64,000 nt of DNA from Acidimicrobiales bacterium (GCA_029242745.1 JAQWTI010000035.1:1-64000), one strand, 5' to 3'; positions 52,520-62,398 are shown, counted from the first letter of the stretch. Translations and numbers: made by a program. Notes: a model not told the origin generated them from the sequence alone.

Positions 52520-53847
52520 CTACCAATGCCGACTCGTTCAAGCCCTCAGAGATGACGCGAGCCACCACGATCGAGTTGCACACCGGGCCGGCACTTGATC
52601 CTTTGGCCTGGCTGGCTGCCACTTCAACTGACGATGAGGCCTGGTATTGGGAGGTCCCCAACGACGACACCTCATGGGTTGGTCTCGGAACCGCTGCTGT
52701 CGTCAATGTCGAGGGTGCTGGCCGCTTCGCCGACGCCGCAACTGCGGCAGCCCGCCTCTTGGATGGCATCAAACTTGACGCCCCGCTGGGGGCTCCAGCG
52801 ATAAGGATCGCGGCGGGATTTGCCTTCGACCACCACCTGCACAAAACACCCACTCCTTGGTCTGCCTTCGGCACTGGGAGACTTGTGCTACCTGCTGTTC
52901 AAATAACTCGTCATGCCGGACGGACATGGGTGACTCGAGTTGAAGACGAAGATCGACCAACACCACTTTTCAACATCCCGAATCCATCCACTACTGAAAC
53001 CGCAGAACCATCCGACCACACTGACCTGGCAGCCCGCGAGCACTACCGGCAGTTGGTGCGTTTGGCATTAGCTGCCGTCAAACGAGGTGACTTAGAAAAG
53101 GCCGTACCGTGTCGTTCGATTCAAATCAGCCACCGACCAGAGCTGACCTCGTTGCTAGCTGCCTTGCGGTTCACCTACCCAACATGCGCGACCCTAGCGG
53201 TGCGTCCGAGCGGAGGCGCTGCCACGTTCGTTGGCGCCACACCGGAGCGACTAGCCGCAGTGCACACTGGGCACCTACACACCGCTGCACTCGCCGGGTC
53301 GGCACCCCGTGATCCGGATCCAGCCATCGACGCCTCCCTCGGTCAAGGACTACTCATAAGCCCTAAGGAAAGAGCCGAACACGCTGTGGTGGTGGATGCA
53401 ATCGACCGGGCATTGCATGGTCTCGGTGTGAGCGACCGTCATCCCAGAAACCCCGTCCTGCTGCAACTCCACGGCATCCAGCACCTTCACACACCCATTG
53501 ACGCTGAACTACCCGAGGGCGTCGGCTTGCTGGAACTGGTCGGTGCTCTCCACCCAACCCCAGCCGTTTCCGGCTACCCAGGCGAACCAGCCGCCGAACT
53601 TCGGACAACTCACGAAGGCATGGAGCGTGGCTGGTTTGCCAGTCCCGTCGGATGGCTGGACGCAACGGGAGACGGCGAGTTCCGGGTTGCTCTGCGAACT
53701 GGGCTGATTCACCGTGACGGCACAACGCTGTACGCCGGCGCTGGCGTAGTGGCCGGCTCGGACCCTGACCGCGAACTAGCCGAGACCGATGTCAAGCTCC
53801 GCACTCTTCTTGGACTGGTGCTGGCGGCAGAAAGTACAGCCTCATGA
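52510..53847 (+). CDS. menF: Isochorismate synthase
   Basis: A 445-residue chorismate-utilising enzyme that converts chorismate to isochorismate with Mg2+. The chorismate-binding C-terminal half contains F-V-G-A-T-P-E-R-L and G-S-A-P-R-D, then K-E-R-A-E-H-A-V-V, and H-P-T-P-A-V-S-G-Y-P near the end. First dedicated step of menaquinone synthesis. The identity as MenF rather than EntC or DhbC follows from the next genes. Starts inside the end of the MerR gene and overlaps menD by 4 nt. Confidence 0.92.
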   Translation: MALTTNADSFKPSEMTRATTIELHTGPALDPLAWLAATSTDDEAWYWEVPNDDTSWVGLGTAAVVNVEGAGRFADAATAAARLLDGIKLDAPLGAPAIRIAAGFAFDHHLHKTPTPWSAFGTGRLVLPAVQITRHAGRTWVTRVEDEDRPTPLFNIPNPSTTETAEPSDHTDLAAREHYRQLVRLALAAVKRGDLEKAVPCRSIQISHRPELTSLLAALRFTYPTCATLAVRPSGGAATFVGATPERLAAVHTGHLHTAALAGSAPRDPDPAIDASLGQGLLISPKERAEHAVVVDAIDRALHGLGVSDRHPRNPVLLQLHGIQHLHTPIDAELPEGVGLLELVGALHPTPAVSGYPGEPAAELRTTHEGMERGWFASPVGWLDATGDGEFRVALRTGLIHRDGTTLYAGAGVVAGSDPDRELAETDVKLRTLLGLVLAAESTAS

Positions 53848-55592
53848 CACGTCTCCCGAAATCAGATCCAGTGGCTGTCCAGGCTTGGTGTCGTACTCTG
53901 TTTGCCCAACTAGCAGCATGCGGAGTAGCCCACGTGGCCGCCTCCCCAGGTTCCCGCTCCACACCCTTGACGGTCGCCGCCGATCAAACTCCTGGCCTCG
54001 ACGTTTCCATGCATCTTGACGAACGGGTTGGCGGTTTCTTCGCTCTGGGACTGGCCCGAGTCACCGGTCGTCCAGTTGTCCTCTTGTGCACCTCAGGCAC
54101 CGCAGCCGCCAACTACCTTCCAGCAGTCATCGAGGCTTTTCATTCTGGAGTCCCTCTTGTGGTGCTAACGGCCGATCGTCCCCCCGAACTACAAGGTGTC
54201 GGTGCTCCCCAGACCATCAACCAAGAAGGCATCTACGGCAGCCACGTGCGGTGGGCCGCAACCACAGCAGTGGCAGGCACCGAGGACCCCGGCGCTGCGG
54301 CCTCGGTTGCTCACCAAGTTGTGGTTCGGGCAACTCGACCGATCCCCGGCCCGACACACCTGAATGTGCCGTTACGCGAGCCGCTAGAGCCACCGGCCAT
54401 TGATCCGCTCTCCATCGGTTTACTTCCCCTTCCACCCGACAGTGCTCCAGTCGAGTTGGGTTGCCTCGCCGATCTTGTATTAGGTAATGCTCGGCCCGAA
54501 CGAGGCCTAATTGTGGCTGGACCCATGGACCCCTCCCCTGCCGGTCGAGTGGCGCTCGCCGAGTTGGCTCGGAGGACAGGTTGGCCCATATTGGCCGATC
54601 CCGTGTCTGGCCTCCGCCGCGGACCACATGTCGCCAACGCTCCGGTACTAGCCACCGGCGACCACTTGCTCCGATCCTCTTGGGCCGACGACCACCGTCC
54701 CGACGTCATAATCCAGTGTGGTGGGATGCCTACCAGCAAGGGCTACTACCTCTGGTTGAACCGAGTGGGCGCCGGACGCGTTGTGGCCGTCGACCACCTC
54801 GAACGCTTCCCCGACGCCGCCCTGCAGGTCACTGATCGGCTAGCCGTGGAGCCAGGTCGACTAGCCGATCGGCTCGTCGGGCGTATCTCCAGCGAGAGCC
54901 AATCCACCGACTGGACCCGCATTTGGACGGAGGCCGAAACAAGCGCTGCATCGGCTGTGGCAGACCTCGTCGCCGGCGCCCCATTTGACGAACCCGGCGT
55001 GGTGTCCGCCCTCGATGCCGCACTCGGTGATTTCGTCACCCTGGTGGCTGGCAATTCCATGCCACTTCGTGATCTTGATGCCTTTCTACCAGTTGACGTC
55101 CGAGATTGGTCGATTCGTGGCAACCGGGGCGCCAACGGGATCGACGGGCAGGTCTCATCGGCCATGGGGATGGCTGCTGGTTCAGCGAGCCCGACGGTGC
55201 TGCTAGCTGGCGATCTCACCGTACTCCACGACCTCGGCGGCCTCGTCGCTGCTCGACGACTAAACATCGATCTCACGGTGGTGGTAGTCGATAACAACGG
55301 TGGTGGAATTTTTTCGTTTTTGCCCATAGCCAACGAGAGGCACATCGATCACCACCGACTCTTTCACACTCCCCATGGTCTGGACCTTTCCCATGCTGCC
55401 GCCCTAGCCGACGCCACCTTCCATCAACCAACCGACCGGCTCACCCTCGAGGCAGCGCTCATCGCCTCAGTAGGCACACCTGGCCTGCACGTCGTTCACG
55501 TCAAGACTGATGCGGCCGTAAACGTCGGACTCCACCGCGAGGCCACCCGTGTGGTCGACCACTCCCTTCACGATCTAGGGGCAGGGAGGTGA
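53844..55592 (+). CDS. menD: SEPHCHC synthase MenD
   Basis: A 582-residue thiamine-diphosphate enzyme that joins 2-oxoglutarate (after decarboxylation) to isochorismate. N-terminal A-S-P-G-S-R-S-T-P-L-T and H-L-D-E-R-V-G-G-F-F-A-L-G are family signatures. The cofactor region shows G-N-S-M-P-L-R-D, then R-G-N-R-G-A-N-G-I-D-G and V-D-N-N-G-G-G-I-F. Stop overlaps the menH GTG start by 4 nt. Confidence 0.96.
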   Translation: MTRLPKSDPVAVQAWCRTLFAQLAACGVAHVAASPGSRSTPLTVAADQTPGLDVSMHLDERVGGFFALGLARVTGRPVVLLCTSGTAAANYLPAVIEAFHSGVPLVVLTADRPPELQGVGAPQTINQEGIYGSHVRWAATTAVAGTEDPGAAASVAHQVVVRATRPIPGPTHLNVPLREPLEPPAIDPLSIGLLPLPPDSAPVELGCLADLVLGNARPERGLIVAGPMDPSPAGRVALAELARRTGWPILADPVSGLRRGPHVANAPVLATGDHLLRSSWADDHRPDVIIQCGGMPTSKGYYLWLNRVGAGRVVAVDHLERFPDAALQVTDRLAVEPGRLADRLVGRISSESQSTDWTRIWTEAETSAASAVADLVAGAPFDEPGVVSALDAALGDFVTLVAGNSMPLRDLDAFLPVDVRDWSIRGNRGANGIDGQVSSAMGMAAGSASPTVLLAGDLTVLHDLGGLVAARRLNIDLTVVVVDNNGGGIFSFLPIANERHIDHHRLFHTPHGLDLSHAAALADATFHQPTDRLTLEAALIASVGTPGLHVVHVKTDAAVNVGLHREATRVVDHSLHDLGAGR

Positions 55593-56422
55593 CTATTTCA
55601 AAGAAAGCCTTCCTGCACATCGAGTTTGATGGGCCAACCGCAGGAAAGGGAAACTGTCGCCCAGTCGCCCTTCTGCACGGCTTTACCGGGTCGACGGCCA
55701 CCATGTGGCCTCTCGGCGGCCGACTAATTGACATCCGCCAAGTGGCCGCCGTTGACCTGCCAGGGCATGGTCACAACGATCTAGGTGGTGATGCTCAAGT
55801 ATTTGGCTTCGAACACACCGTTGACGCCGTTGCCCGGGTACTTGACCAGCACCAACTCTGCCCGGTCCACATCATCGGCTATTCCATGGGTGGTCGGATA
55901 GCAATCGGCCTAGCAGCGCGCTATCCGGAAAGCATTGCTTCTCTCTCCCTCATCGGTGCGTCTCCGGGACTATCCAACCCGGTAGAGCGAGCCGCCCGAC
56001 GTCGAGCCGACGACGAGTTGGCCGATGATCTTCTTGAAAACGGCTTGGCCGCCTTTGTGGACCGTTGGATGGCTAGTCCAATATTCGCCAGTCAGAGCCG
56101 TCTCGGCAGCGACGCCTTAGAGTTTGCTCGAGTCCAGCGCTTGGCTAACGATCCCGATGGTCTGGCTGGCAGTCTCCGAGGTGCTGGAGCCGGTGCCCAA
56201 CCATCGCAGTGGCATCATCTGGCGGACATCGAAGTGCCCGTTCTGCTGCTCGCAGGAGAGGAAGATCCAAAGTTCCGAGCCATTGCCATTCGTATGGCGG
56301 CTGCCCTCCCCAGAGCCACCATCAGGGTTGTGCCTAACGCTGGTCACGCTGCACACCTAGAAAATCCGACCTACGTAATGCATGTGATCGAGGAATTCCT
56401 AGACCAAGTGGACAGTCTGTGA
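55589..56422 (+). CDS. menH: SHCHC synthase MenH (alpha/beta-hydrolase)
   Basis: A 277-residue alpha/beta-hydrolase that would eliminate pyruvate from SEPHCHC. L-H-G-F-T-G-S is the oxyanion segment, I-G-Y-S-M-G-G-R-I-A the elbow, L-A-G-E-E-D-P-K the acid, and A-G-H-A-A-H-L-E the histidine. Position between menD and menC is the main reason to call MenH; a few residues alone would leave a general hydrolase. GTG start after AGGGAGG, with short spacing. Confidence 0.88.
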   Translation: MTISKKAFLHIEFDGPTAGKGNCRPVALLHGFTGSTATMWPLGGRLIDIRQVAAVDLPGHGHNDLGGDAQVFGFEHTVDAVARVLDQHQLCPVHIIGYSMGGRIAIGLAARYPESIASLSLIGASPGLSNPVERAARRRADDELADDLLENGLAAFVDRWMASPIFASQSRLGSDALEFARVQRLANDPDGLAGSLRGAGAGAQPSQWHHLADIEVPVLLLAGEEDPKFRAIAIRMAAALPRATIRVVPNAGHAAHLENPTYVMHVIEEFLDQVDSL

Positions 56423-57426
56423 TATCCGATCTGAGTCAACTCGAGGTCCGTGAGATCCAACTCGAACGAGTGACACTTCAATTTCACAATCCGATATCAA
56501 CCTTCCACGGCCCATTGACTACACGAGACGTAATAATTCTGACCGCCTCCGACGCTTCGGGAAACCTCGGTTTTGGAGAAGCCGCTCCACTGGCAGGGTT
56601 CACACCCGAAACCCTCCAAGAGGTCGAAAATGCCCTCTCCGAATGGGCGAGAGACAGTGATCCGGGCCACTTGACCGGGCGACCAACGGCGCAGGCCGCT
56701 GTCGACGCCGCTCTCCTTGACCTCGCTTCCCAGATTGCTGGCCGGCCGCTTCATGACCTAATCAATCCCGGCAGCCCGTCGGTGCTACCGGTTTCCGCCC
56801 TGATCAATGGTCAGACTCCAGAGGAAGCAGCCGAGTCCGCCGGTGCTGCGGTGGACGCCGGCTACAAGACGGTGAAACTCAAGGTCGGCTTGCTCTCGTT
56901 CTCCGAAGACATCGCTCGAGTCGCCGCCGTGCGCACAGCTGTCGGTGACACAAAGTTCCGAGTCGACGCAAACGGAGCTTGGAGACCCACTGAGGCCATC
57001 GACCACCTAACCCGGCTCAACAGGTACCACCTAGAGTTCATCGAGGAACCTGTCAGGGGTCTAGAGGCTCTGGCCGCCGTACGGGCCAACTCGCCCGTCC
57101 CGGTCGCCTCCGATGAGTCAGTTCGGACCATCGACGACCTGCACCGCGCAATAAAACTCGGCAGCGCCGACATCGTGGTGCTTAAGCCCAGCGCGTTGGG
57201 AGGACCTCAGCTGACAGCGGCCGCAGCCCAAGTAGCCATAGATGCTGGCCTCCCTGTGGTGTTGACCTCTCTATTGGAGAGCTCAGTGGGAATCCGGTCC
57301 ACAGCACACCTAGCATCAGCACTAGGAGCCCTCGATCCGGCCCCTGGTTTAGCCACTGCCACACTGCTGGCCACTGACTCGGGGACGCCCTTTCTTCCCA
57401 TCGACGGGCAACTCCACCTCGGCTGA
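56419..57426 (+). CDS. menC: o-Succinylbenzoate synthase
   Basis: A 335-residue enolase-superfamily enzyme that dehydrates SHCHC to o-succinylbenzoate. The catalytic set is visible: K-L-K-V-G, D-A-N-G-A-W, E-E-P-V-R-G, A-S-D-E-S-V and a late K-P-S-A-L-G-G. Metal ligands are the Asp and two acids of these motifs. GTG overlaps the menH stop. No menE, menB or menA follows; they must lie elsewhere. Confidence 0.95.
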   Translation: MISDLSQLEVREIQLERVTLQFHNPISTFHGPLTTRDVIILTASDASGNLGFGEAAPLAGFTPETLQEVENALSEWARDSDPGHLTGRPTAQAAVDAALLDLASQIAGRPLHDLINPGSPSVLPVSALINGQTPEEAAESAGAAVDAGYKTVKLKVGLLSFSEDIARVAAVRTAVGDTKFRVDANGAWRPTEAIDHLTRLNRYHLEFIEEPVRGLEALAAVRANSPVPVASDESVRTIDDLHRAIKLGSADIVVLKPSALGGPQLTAAAAQVAIDAGLPVVLTSLLESSVGIRSTAHLASALGALDPAPGLATATLLATDSGTPFLPIDGQLHLG

Positions 57427-57481
57427 CGGGCAGAGACCTCCACTCAGGGAATCTCCCTCATCCCCCTGAACTCACTACCAA

Positions 57482-58798
57482 CTATTCAACAACCCTGTTT
57501 TCGAGGAGTGCTGCTTCCGACTCTCGCGCTGCCGCCGTGTAAATACCCTTGGACATCAGTGAACGTTCAGCGGCGCGCCGAAGCCAATAGATGTCAGCTC
57601 GAGCTTTTTGCGCACTCTCACTTTCCGGCTCAGCGGTCACCGCCATTTCAATCAGATGACACGCCAGGCGGACGTCATCCTCATCGGCCAACGCCAAGGC
57701 ACGGTTGACCAATAGGTCGACAGAGCCAACCAAAGCCACGACTTCTGCGGCAACTGCGGCTTCGGGCGCAGGCTTCAGGTTGGCAGGATTACCATCCCAC
57801 CAACCGCCGAACTGGCGGTAGATGTTCCGCACTACGAACTCTGGTTCGTCGTACTGAGGAACCAGCCATGGTTGATCTCGAAGGTGCTCTGGGACTCGAA
57901 CCGAATGAATGATGTCGTCAATCGTGGCCCCTTCATTCATTAGAGCGAGTGTCGAGTCGGCAAGAAACTCGAGGGCCTCAGCGATATCACCTAGCACCAG
58001 TTCAACCCGCTGCCTGCCAACGATTGGCAATCCATGCGCCGGATAGACCTGCTCGGCGCCGATGGCGATCATCTTGCGTAATGCCGCCGCCCACTCCACT
58101 GGGTACCTCTGCACCTTCTGTGGGTTTCCTGCATTCGGGAAGACCCACAGGACGAAGTCGCCGGAATAGACGGACCGGTCACGGGGGTCCCATACCCACG
58201 TGTGGTCATCAGTTTCTCCTCGCGCATGATGGAGTTCCAGGTCCCGCCCACCAACCGACACATGGGCGATCTCGTCATAGGTCGTGTCAGGCTCCACAAC
58301 ATCTCTGGGTACAAAGTTCTCACCGGCGCCGATAAGACCGACCCCAGCCTTTACTCCACCAAACTGCCTGCGATTGATGGCCAGATTCCAGCCTGCTGTT
58401 GCTCGGTAGCGCTCCAACCGGACAGGTAGCGCCTTATGGGCGACGACTCGAGGTCGGCTGATCCCGTTTCTGTTTGCGTCGGCTGCGAACGCCCCACTTC
58501 CACCTACGTGATCTAAATGGCCGTGAGTGTAGATGAGGGTGTGAAACGGCTCATCGGTCCAGCCCCGTAGCGCTTCCACAACGGCGGTCCCAGTGTGCGC
58601 ATTACTGGTATCGACGCACACCAGGCCTTCTTCAGTGCGCAAGGCCCAGCAGTGGGAAAACGATTCGACAACCGCTACATCGTCGACAACGACGGAGAGT
58701 TCATTGGTAAGTCTGTTTGGTTGTTCCGAGGCTCCCGAATCAATGATTCGGTTGGCCACGTCTACCGGATGCATGCTTTTGCTCAGGGCACCATTCAT
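57482..58798 (-). CDS. Metallo-beta-lactamase-fold alkyl-sulfatase-like hydrolase
   Basis: A 438-residue protein. The MBL metal motif T-H-G-H-L-D-H-V-G-G is at residues 91-100, with later His/Asp ligands in H-A-R-G-E-T-D-D-H and Y-P-A-H-G-L-P. After about residue 250 an all-helical dimerisation domain like that of SdsA1/BDS1 alkyl sulfatases follows (R-N-I-Y-R-Q-F-G-G-W-W-D-G-N). It probably cleaves alkyl sulfates or similar esters. Its gene overlaps the upstream hydrolase by 4 nt. The C-terminal SCP2-like lipid domain of SdsA1 is not evident. Confidence 0.82.
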   Translation of the reverse strand: MNGALSKSMHPVDVANRIIDSGASEQPNRLTNELSVVVDDVAVVESFSHCWALRTEEGLVCVDTSNAHTGTAVVEALRGWTDEPFHTLIYTHGHLDHVGGSGAFAADANRNGISRPRVVAHKALPVRLERYRATAGWNLAINRRQFGGVKAGVGLIGAGENFVPRDVVEPDTTYDEIAHVSVGGRDLELHHARGETDDHTWVWDPRDRSVYSGDFVLWVFPNAGNPQKVQRYPVEWAAALRKMIAIGAEQVYPAHGLPIVGRQRVELVLGDIAEALEFLADSTLALMNEGATIDDIIHSVRVPEHLRDQPWLVPQYDEPEFVVRNIYRQFGGWWDGNPANLKPAPEAAVAAEVVALVGSVDLLVNRALALADEDDVRLACHLIEMAVTAEPESESAQKARADIYWLRRAAERSLMSKGIYTAAARESEAALLENRVVE

Positions 58799-59727
58799 CG
58801 GTCACCTCCCAATCCTCTCGCCTGGCTTCCCACGGCCTCCAAGGCAGTCAGGTTCTCTTCAAGAAGAGCAACACCTCTGTCAATATCTTCGAACAAGAAG
58901 AAATGCCCTCCTTCGACAATCTGAAGTCTGACACCCAGCGTCTCGGCCTGAGCCCGAAACCAGGCCATGTCAAGCCCTGAAGTGCTCCCGGCCAATACAG
59001 CAGCAGGGACTCGACCGTCCACCGCTACACGACGGAGCGCCTCAAACGACTCAACCGGTCCATGCCGACCTGAATTTCCAAACACCAGAGCCTCCGTCTC
59101 TGGGCGACAGGAGAGCTCGATCCGACCGTCAGACCTATCTCGAAAGCCCCACCGTACGTACCCGGCTAGGGCCGCTGAATCAAGTTGATCCAACGGGGCC
59201 CGAGATCCGAAGGAAGCCAGCACTGTGGCGCGGTCATCCCACACATCTCGACGCCGGCGGGCACCTACTGCCAACGGGTGATCATCCTCAGAAGAGACGA
59301 AGTGTTCAATTTCGCTAGACCGAGCATCAATCGCTATGGCCTCGCACAGCACAAGCGCTGCGACCCGTCCGGGGGCCACCGCAGCAATCTCAGCACCTAC
59401 CGCACCACCCGAAGACACGCCCACTAGCGCAAACTGTTCAAATCCAAGGTGGTTGATTACCGCAAGGGCATCTAACGCCATGTCGTCGTTGCCTAAGATC
59501 TCAGGCGCCACCACATCTTCGCTGGCACCATGACCCCGAAGATCAATTCCAACCACTCGATAACGGCCTGCTAGCCGGCGGGCCAGCGGATCGTAGATTC
59601 CCGCACAAAAGCCATTGGGGTGAAGCAGGACCAAAGGCTCACCAGCGCCACCCCAGTCCAACCAAGCCGCCCCAAAACTATCTCTTTCAATCTTGCCCCC
59701 GCGGGGACTGACATTTTCGAAACTCAT
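58795..59727 (-). CDS. Alpha/beta-hydrolase
   Basis: A 310-residue alpha/beta-hydrolase: L-L-H-P-N-G-F-C-A-G oxyanion region, D-L-R-G-H-G-A-S, elbow G-V-S-S-G-G-A-V, and V-E-G-G-H-F-F-L as histidine. Start ATG 59727; a TTG two codons earlier is possible. In an operon with the sulfatase-like gene downstream (ATGA overlap), which suggests stepwise ester hydrolysis. Substrate unknown. Confidence 0.85.
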   Translation of the reverse strand: MSFENVSPRGGKIERDSFGAAWLDWGGAGEPLVLLHPNGFCAGIYDPLARRLAGRYRVVGIDLRGHGASEDVVAPEILGNDDMALDALAVINHLGFEQFALVGVSSGGAVGAEIAAVAPGRVAALVLCEAIAIDARSSEIEHFVSSEDDHPLAVGARRRRDVWDDRATVLASFGSRAPLDQLDSAALAGYVRWGFRDRSDGRIELSCRPETEALVFGNSGRHGPVESFEALRRVAVDGRVPAAVLAGSTSGLDMAWFRAQAETLGVRLQIVEGGHFFLFEDIDRGVALLEENLTALEAVGSQARGLGGDR

Positions 59728-59814
59728 CAACAAGTCCTACGCTCACCACTCCCGGACAGATTCAACATTCTTATCGTCCAAGTCCCGAACAGACGACACG
59801 AGAGGCCAAGAACT

Positions 59815-60645
59815 GTGGAGAGCCGAAGCGCTCTGGTGGGCGCCCTCTGTTTAGCCCTCCTAACTGGAGGATGTAGTTTTGGTGGTGCCAGAAAGGAGGC
59901 CAACGTCTCTTCAGTGGATGTCGACGCGCAACGCTTCGTAACCCAAGTAGTTGCTACCTATCCCCACGATCCGGCGGCCTTCACCCAAGGTCTTGAGCTT
60001 GTCGATGGCAACCTATGGGAGTCAACCGGTGAATATGGAAAGTCAGGCGTTCGTCAAGTTGATCGATCAACAGGACATACTTTGCGATCTGGGGACACGG
60101 ACCCCACATGGTTCGGAGAAGGCTTTACAGCAATCGGTGATGGACTAGCAATTCAACTCACCTGGAAAGCTGGCCAAGCGGTCATCTGGGATCTAGCAGG
60201 TCCCACTCCAGTAGGTGCCCACACCTACGAAGGACAGGGTTGGGGTCTTTGCCGTCTCGACGAAACCACGTTGGTGATGTCCGACGGTTCGGAGACCTTG
60301 ACAATGCGTCGACTTGACGACCTGTCCAGAGTCGCCGGGGTACGCGTGCTTCTAGATGGAAAACCTCTGAAATACCTCAACGAACTTGAGTGTGTAGATG
60401 GCACGGTGTGGGCCAACGTCTGGCTGACCGACACCATCGTCGCCATTGACCCCTCCACTGGTCGAGTCGCCGGAGTCGTCGATGCCTCAAATCTGTTGAC
60501 TGACCGCTCATCGTTAGGCGCTAATGATGTTTTAAACGGCATCGCACATGATCCTGACACCGGCCGATTCCTGCTGACCGGCAAGCGGTGGCCCACGCTA
60601 TTTGAAGTGGTGTTTGTGAGCGCGCCGGATCAACCAGCCCGCTAA
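59815..60645 (+). CDS. Glutaminyl-peptide cyclotransferase lipoprotein
   Basis: A 276-residue protein of the plant-type (beta-propeller) glutaminyl cyclase family, which forms pyroglutamate at protein N-termini. The signal ends in L-T-G-G-C, so it is likely a lipoprotein. Conserved pieces are Y-P-H-D-P-A-A-F-T-Q-G-L-E, then W-E-S-T-G-E-Y-G-K-S-G-V-R, L-N-E-L-E-C-V-D-G-T-V-W-A-N-V and I-A-H-D-P-D-T-G-R-F-L-L-T-G-K. GTG 59815 places the signal at the N-terminus; the frame before it is antisense to the hydrolase. It meets the methyltransferase gene tail to tail with no gap. Confidence 0.85.
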   Translation: MESRSALVGALCLALLTGGCSFGGARKEANVSSVDVDAQRFVTQVVATYPHDPAAFTQGLELVDGNLWESTGEYGKSGVRQVDRSTGHTLRSGDTDPTWFGEGFTAIGDGLAIQLTWKAGQAVIWDLAGPTPVGAHTYEGQGWGLCRLDETTLVMSDGSETLTMRRLDDLSRVAGVRVLLDGKPLKYLNELECVDGTVWANVWLTDTIVAIDPSTGRVAGVVDASNLLTDRSSLGANDVLNGIAHDPDTGRFLLTGKRWPTLFEVVFVSAPDQPAR

Positions 60646-62187
60646 TCAGGCAAAGCGGGCCTCCACCTCGTCAACGCTCCAGAATCCGGGCAGTGGCCGG
60701 TCAGGGCAGTCCTCTGCATAGTGACGGAGCCTTTCGACAGCCGCTCCGTCGAACAACTCCAGCACGTCGAACACCCCGTGGCCTCCGACAGCCCGCAAGG
60801 CCCGGTCACCCTCAGCGCCGGCCCTCGGCAGCCTGGGGGTAAGGACCAAAAGCCGAGGTTGTCCGCTGGCACCATGACCGCTGCACAATACGTGAGCCCG
60901 ACCCAAGGTGCGCCACAGCACATCAGCGCGACGCATCCCAGCACGGGCGTTAGTGAATGCTCCAGCAACGTCGATGTACCACTGTCGACCCAGGCGGCGG
61001 TCGGTCACAAGGAATGGGAATTGAAGGCCCAAGTCACGTCGGATTGCTGGAGCTTTGACGACTTCAAACCCCGCCTCGATTAGGGCGGCCTCAGCAATAT
61101 CGACCACCTTTTTACCCGACGCCGTCGCCCGGTTCAGTGCCTGCTCGGGCCCGACCACACCCATTTCAGCGAACAACCCTTCTTGGGTGACCGCCGTATC
61201 CGTAAGGTCGGCCCGGCGCCATGCTGCAACTGGCTCTACTTCTAGGCGGCCACGTTCATCAGCCAACCGCTGTTTGGCCAAAGTCACGTACTCAGCGTCT
61301 AGGTCGTAGCCCACCCCACGACGGCCAGAGCGAGCTGCGGCTACCAGAGTGCTGCCGGACCCGAGAAAGGGATCCAGCACGAGATCATCCCGGTACGTGT
61401 AGAGGTCTATCAGTCGACGCGGCAACTCAACGGGAAATGGTGCAGGGTGCCCAACGCGAGTGGCCTGTTCAGCGTCGATGCGCCATACATCAAGAGTGGC
61501 TTCCATGAATTCATCAGTGGTAATGGTGCTCTCTGACGGCAGACCATCGCGCGTCCGATGGGAAGCTGAAAGGGCACGATCAAAACGTCCCTTGCTCGCA
61601 ATAACTACCCGCTCAGTCATGTCTCGCAACACCGGATTGGCGGCTCGACGGAACGATCCCCATGCCACAGAACCGGTCGCCCCCTCAGCCTTTTGCCACA
61701 CCACTTCACCCCGGAGTAAAAGTCCGAGCTCATCCTGCAGAATTCGGATCACATCAGCCGACAGGCTTCGATAAGGCTTACGTCCCAGGTTGGCAACGTT
61801 TACGGCGATCCGACCACCTGGCTCGAGGACGCGCACACACTCGGCAAACACGTCACGTAACATCACGAGGTATTCCAAGTAGGAGGTGGGAACTCCATCG
61901 CGTTCCATTTCCAGCTCGTAGTCCTTGCCGACGAAGTAAGGCGGCGAGGTCACAACCAACGCCACCGACGAGTCAGGCAGTTGGTGCATGTCCCGAGAGT
62001 CACCGTTCAGGCAGCCATCGCCTAGATCAGGCGCCTGAACCACCACATCGTCGTCAGACACCAGCGGTGGAATGAAACGGTCGTAGAACGCTGAGGCATC
62101 GTGGTTCTCACGCCGGCTGACCCCGAAGGATCGAGTTGAAGTAGGCGTCGACGCCATGGAAGTAGCGGCGCCGCTTCTTTCCGTCAT
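60646..62187 (-). CDS. Site-specific DNA methyltransferase with extra C-terminal domain
   Basis: A 513-residue N6-adenine or N4-cytosine methyltransferase. The catalytic T-S-P-P-Y-F lies in the N-terminal quarter and the SAM-binding D-P-F-L-G-S-G-S-T near residue 290. That order (catalytic motif first) is the beta-type circular permutation. After about residue 360 a distinct C-terminal domain of about 150 residues follows, with I-D-V-A-G-A-F-T-N-A-R-A-G. It has alpha/beta character but no clear PD-(D/E)XK residues. No restriction gene is adjacent, so it is an orphan enzyme of regulatory or protective type, or a fused system with a divergent nuclease half. GGAGG lies 8 nt before ATG 62187. Confidence 0.85.
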   Translation of the reverse strand: MTERSGAATSMASTPTSTRSFGVSRRENHDASAFYDRFIPPLVSDDDVVVQAPDLGDGCLNGDSRDMHQLPDSSVALVVTSPPYFVGKDYELEMERDGVPTSYLEYLVMLRDVFAECVRVLEPGGRIAVNVANLGRKPYRSLSADVIRILQDELGLLLRGEVVWQKAEGATGSVAWGSFRRAANPVLRDMTERVVIASKGRFDRALSASHRTRDGLPSESTITTDEFMEATLDVWRIDAEQATRVGHPAPFPVELPRRLIDLYTYRDDLVLDPFLGSGSTLVAAARSGRRGVGYDLDAEYVTLAKQRLADERGRLEVEPVAAWRRADLTDTAVTQEGLFAEMGVVGPEQALNRATASGKKVVDIAEAALIEAGFEVVKAPAIRRDLGLQFPFLVTDRRLGRQWYIDVAGAFTNARAGMRRADVLWRTLGRAHVLCSGHGASGQPRLLVLTPRLPRAGAEGDRALRAVGGHGVFDVLELFDGAAVERLRHYAEDCPDRPLPGFWSVDEVEARFA

Positions 62188-62398
62188 GAGTTGCCTCCTT
62201 CGCGTATTTGACTCTTGCAAACCCAGGAGCCGATCTGGACGCACTATTCTACGCGACCGGCGCGCGCGGGCCAATCATCGCACTGGATTCATCGCACGAC
62301 TCAACAACCAACGCACCACCCGGCGCTGCTTTGGAATGAAGTTGAACCACCATCAGAGGTCAACATGCAACAAATTAGAGGTACCAATGCGCTGCCAC

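Noticed and set aside
55589-56422. Hydrolase between menD and menC as an unrelated lipase
   Set aside because: Tight overlap on both sides within the men operon and normal MenH length make MenH the better reading.
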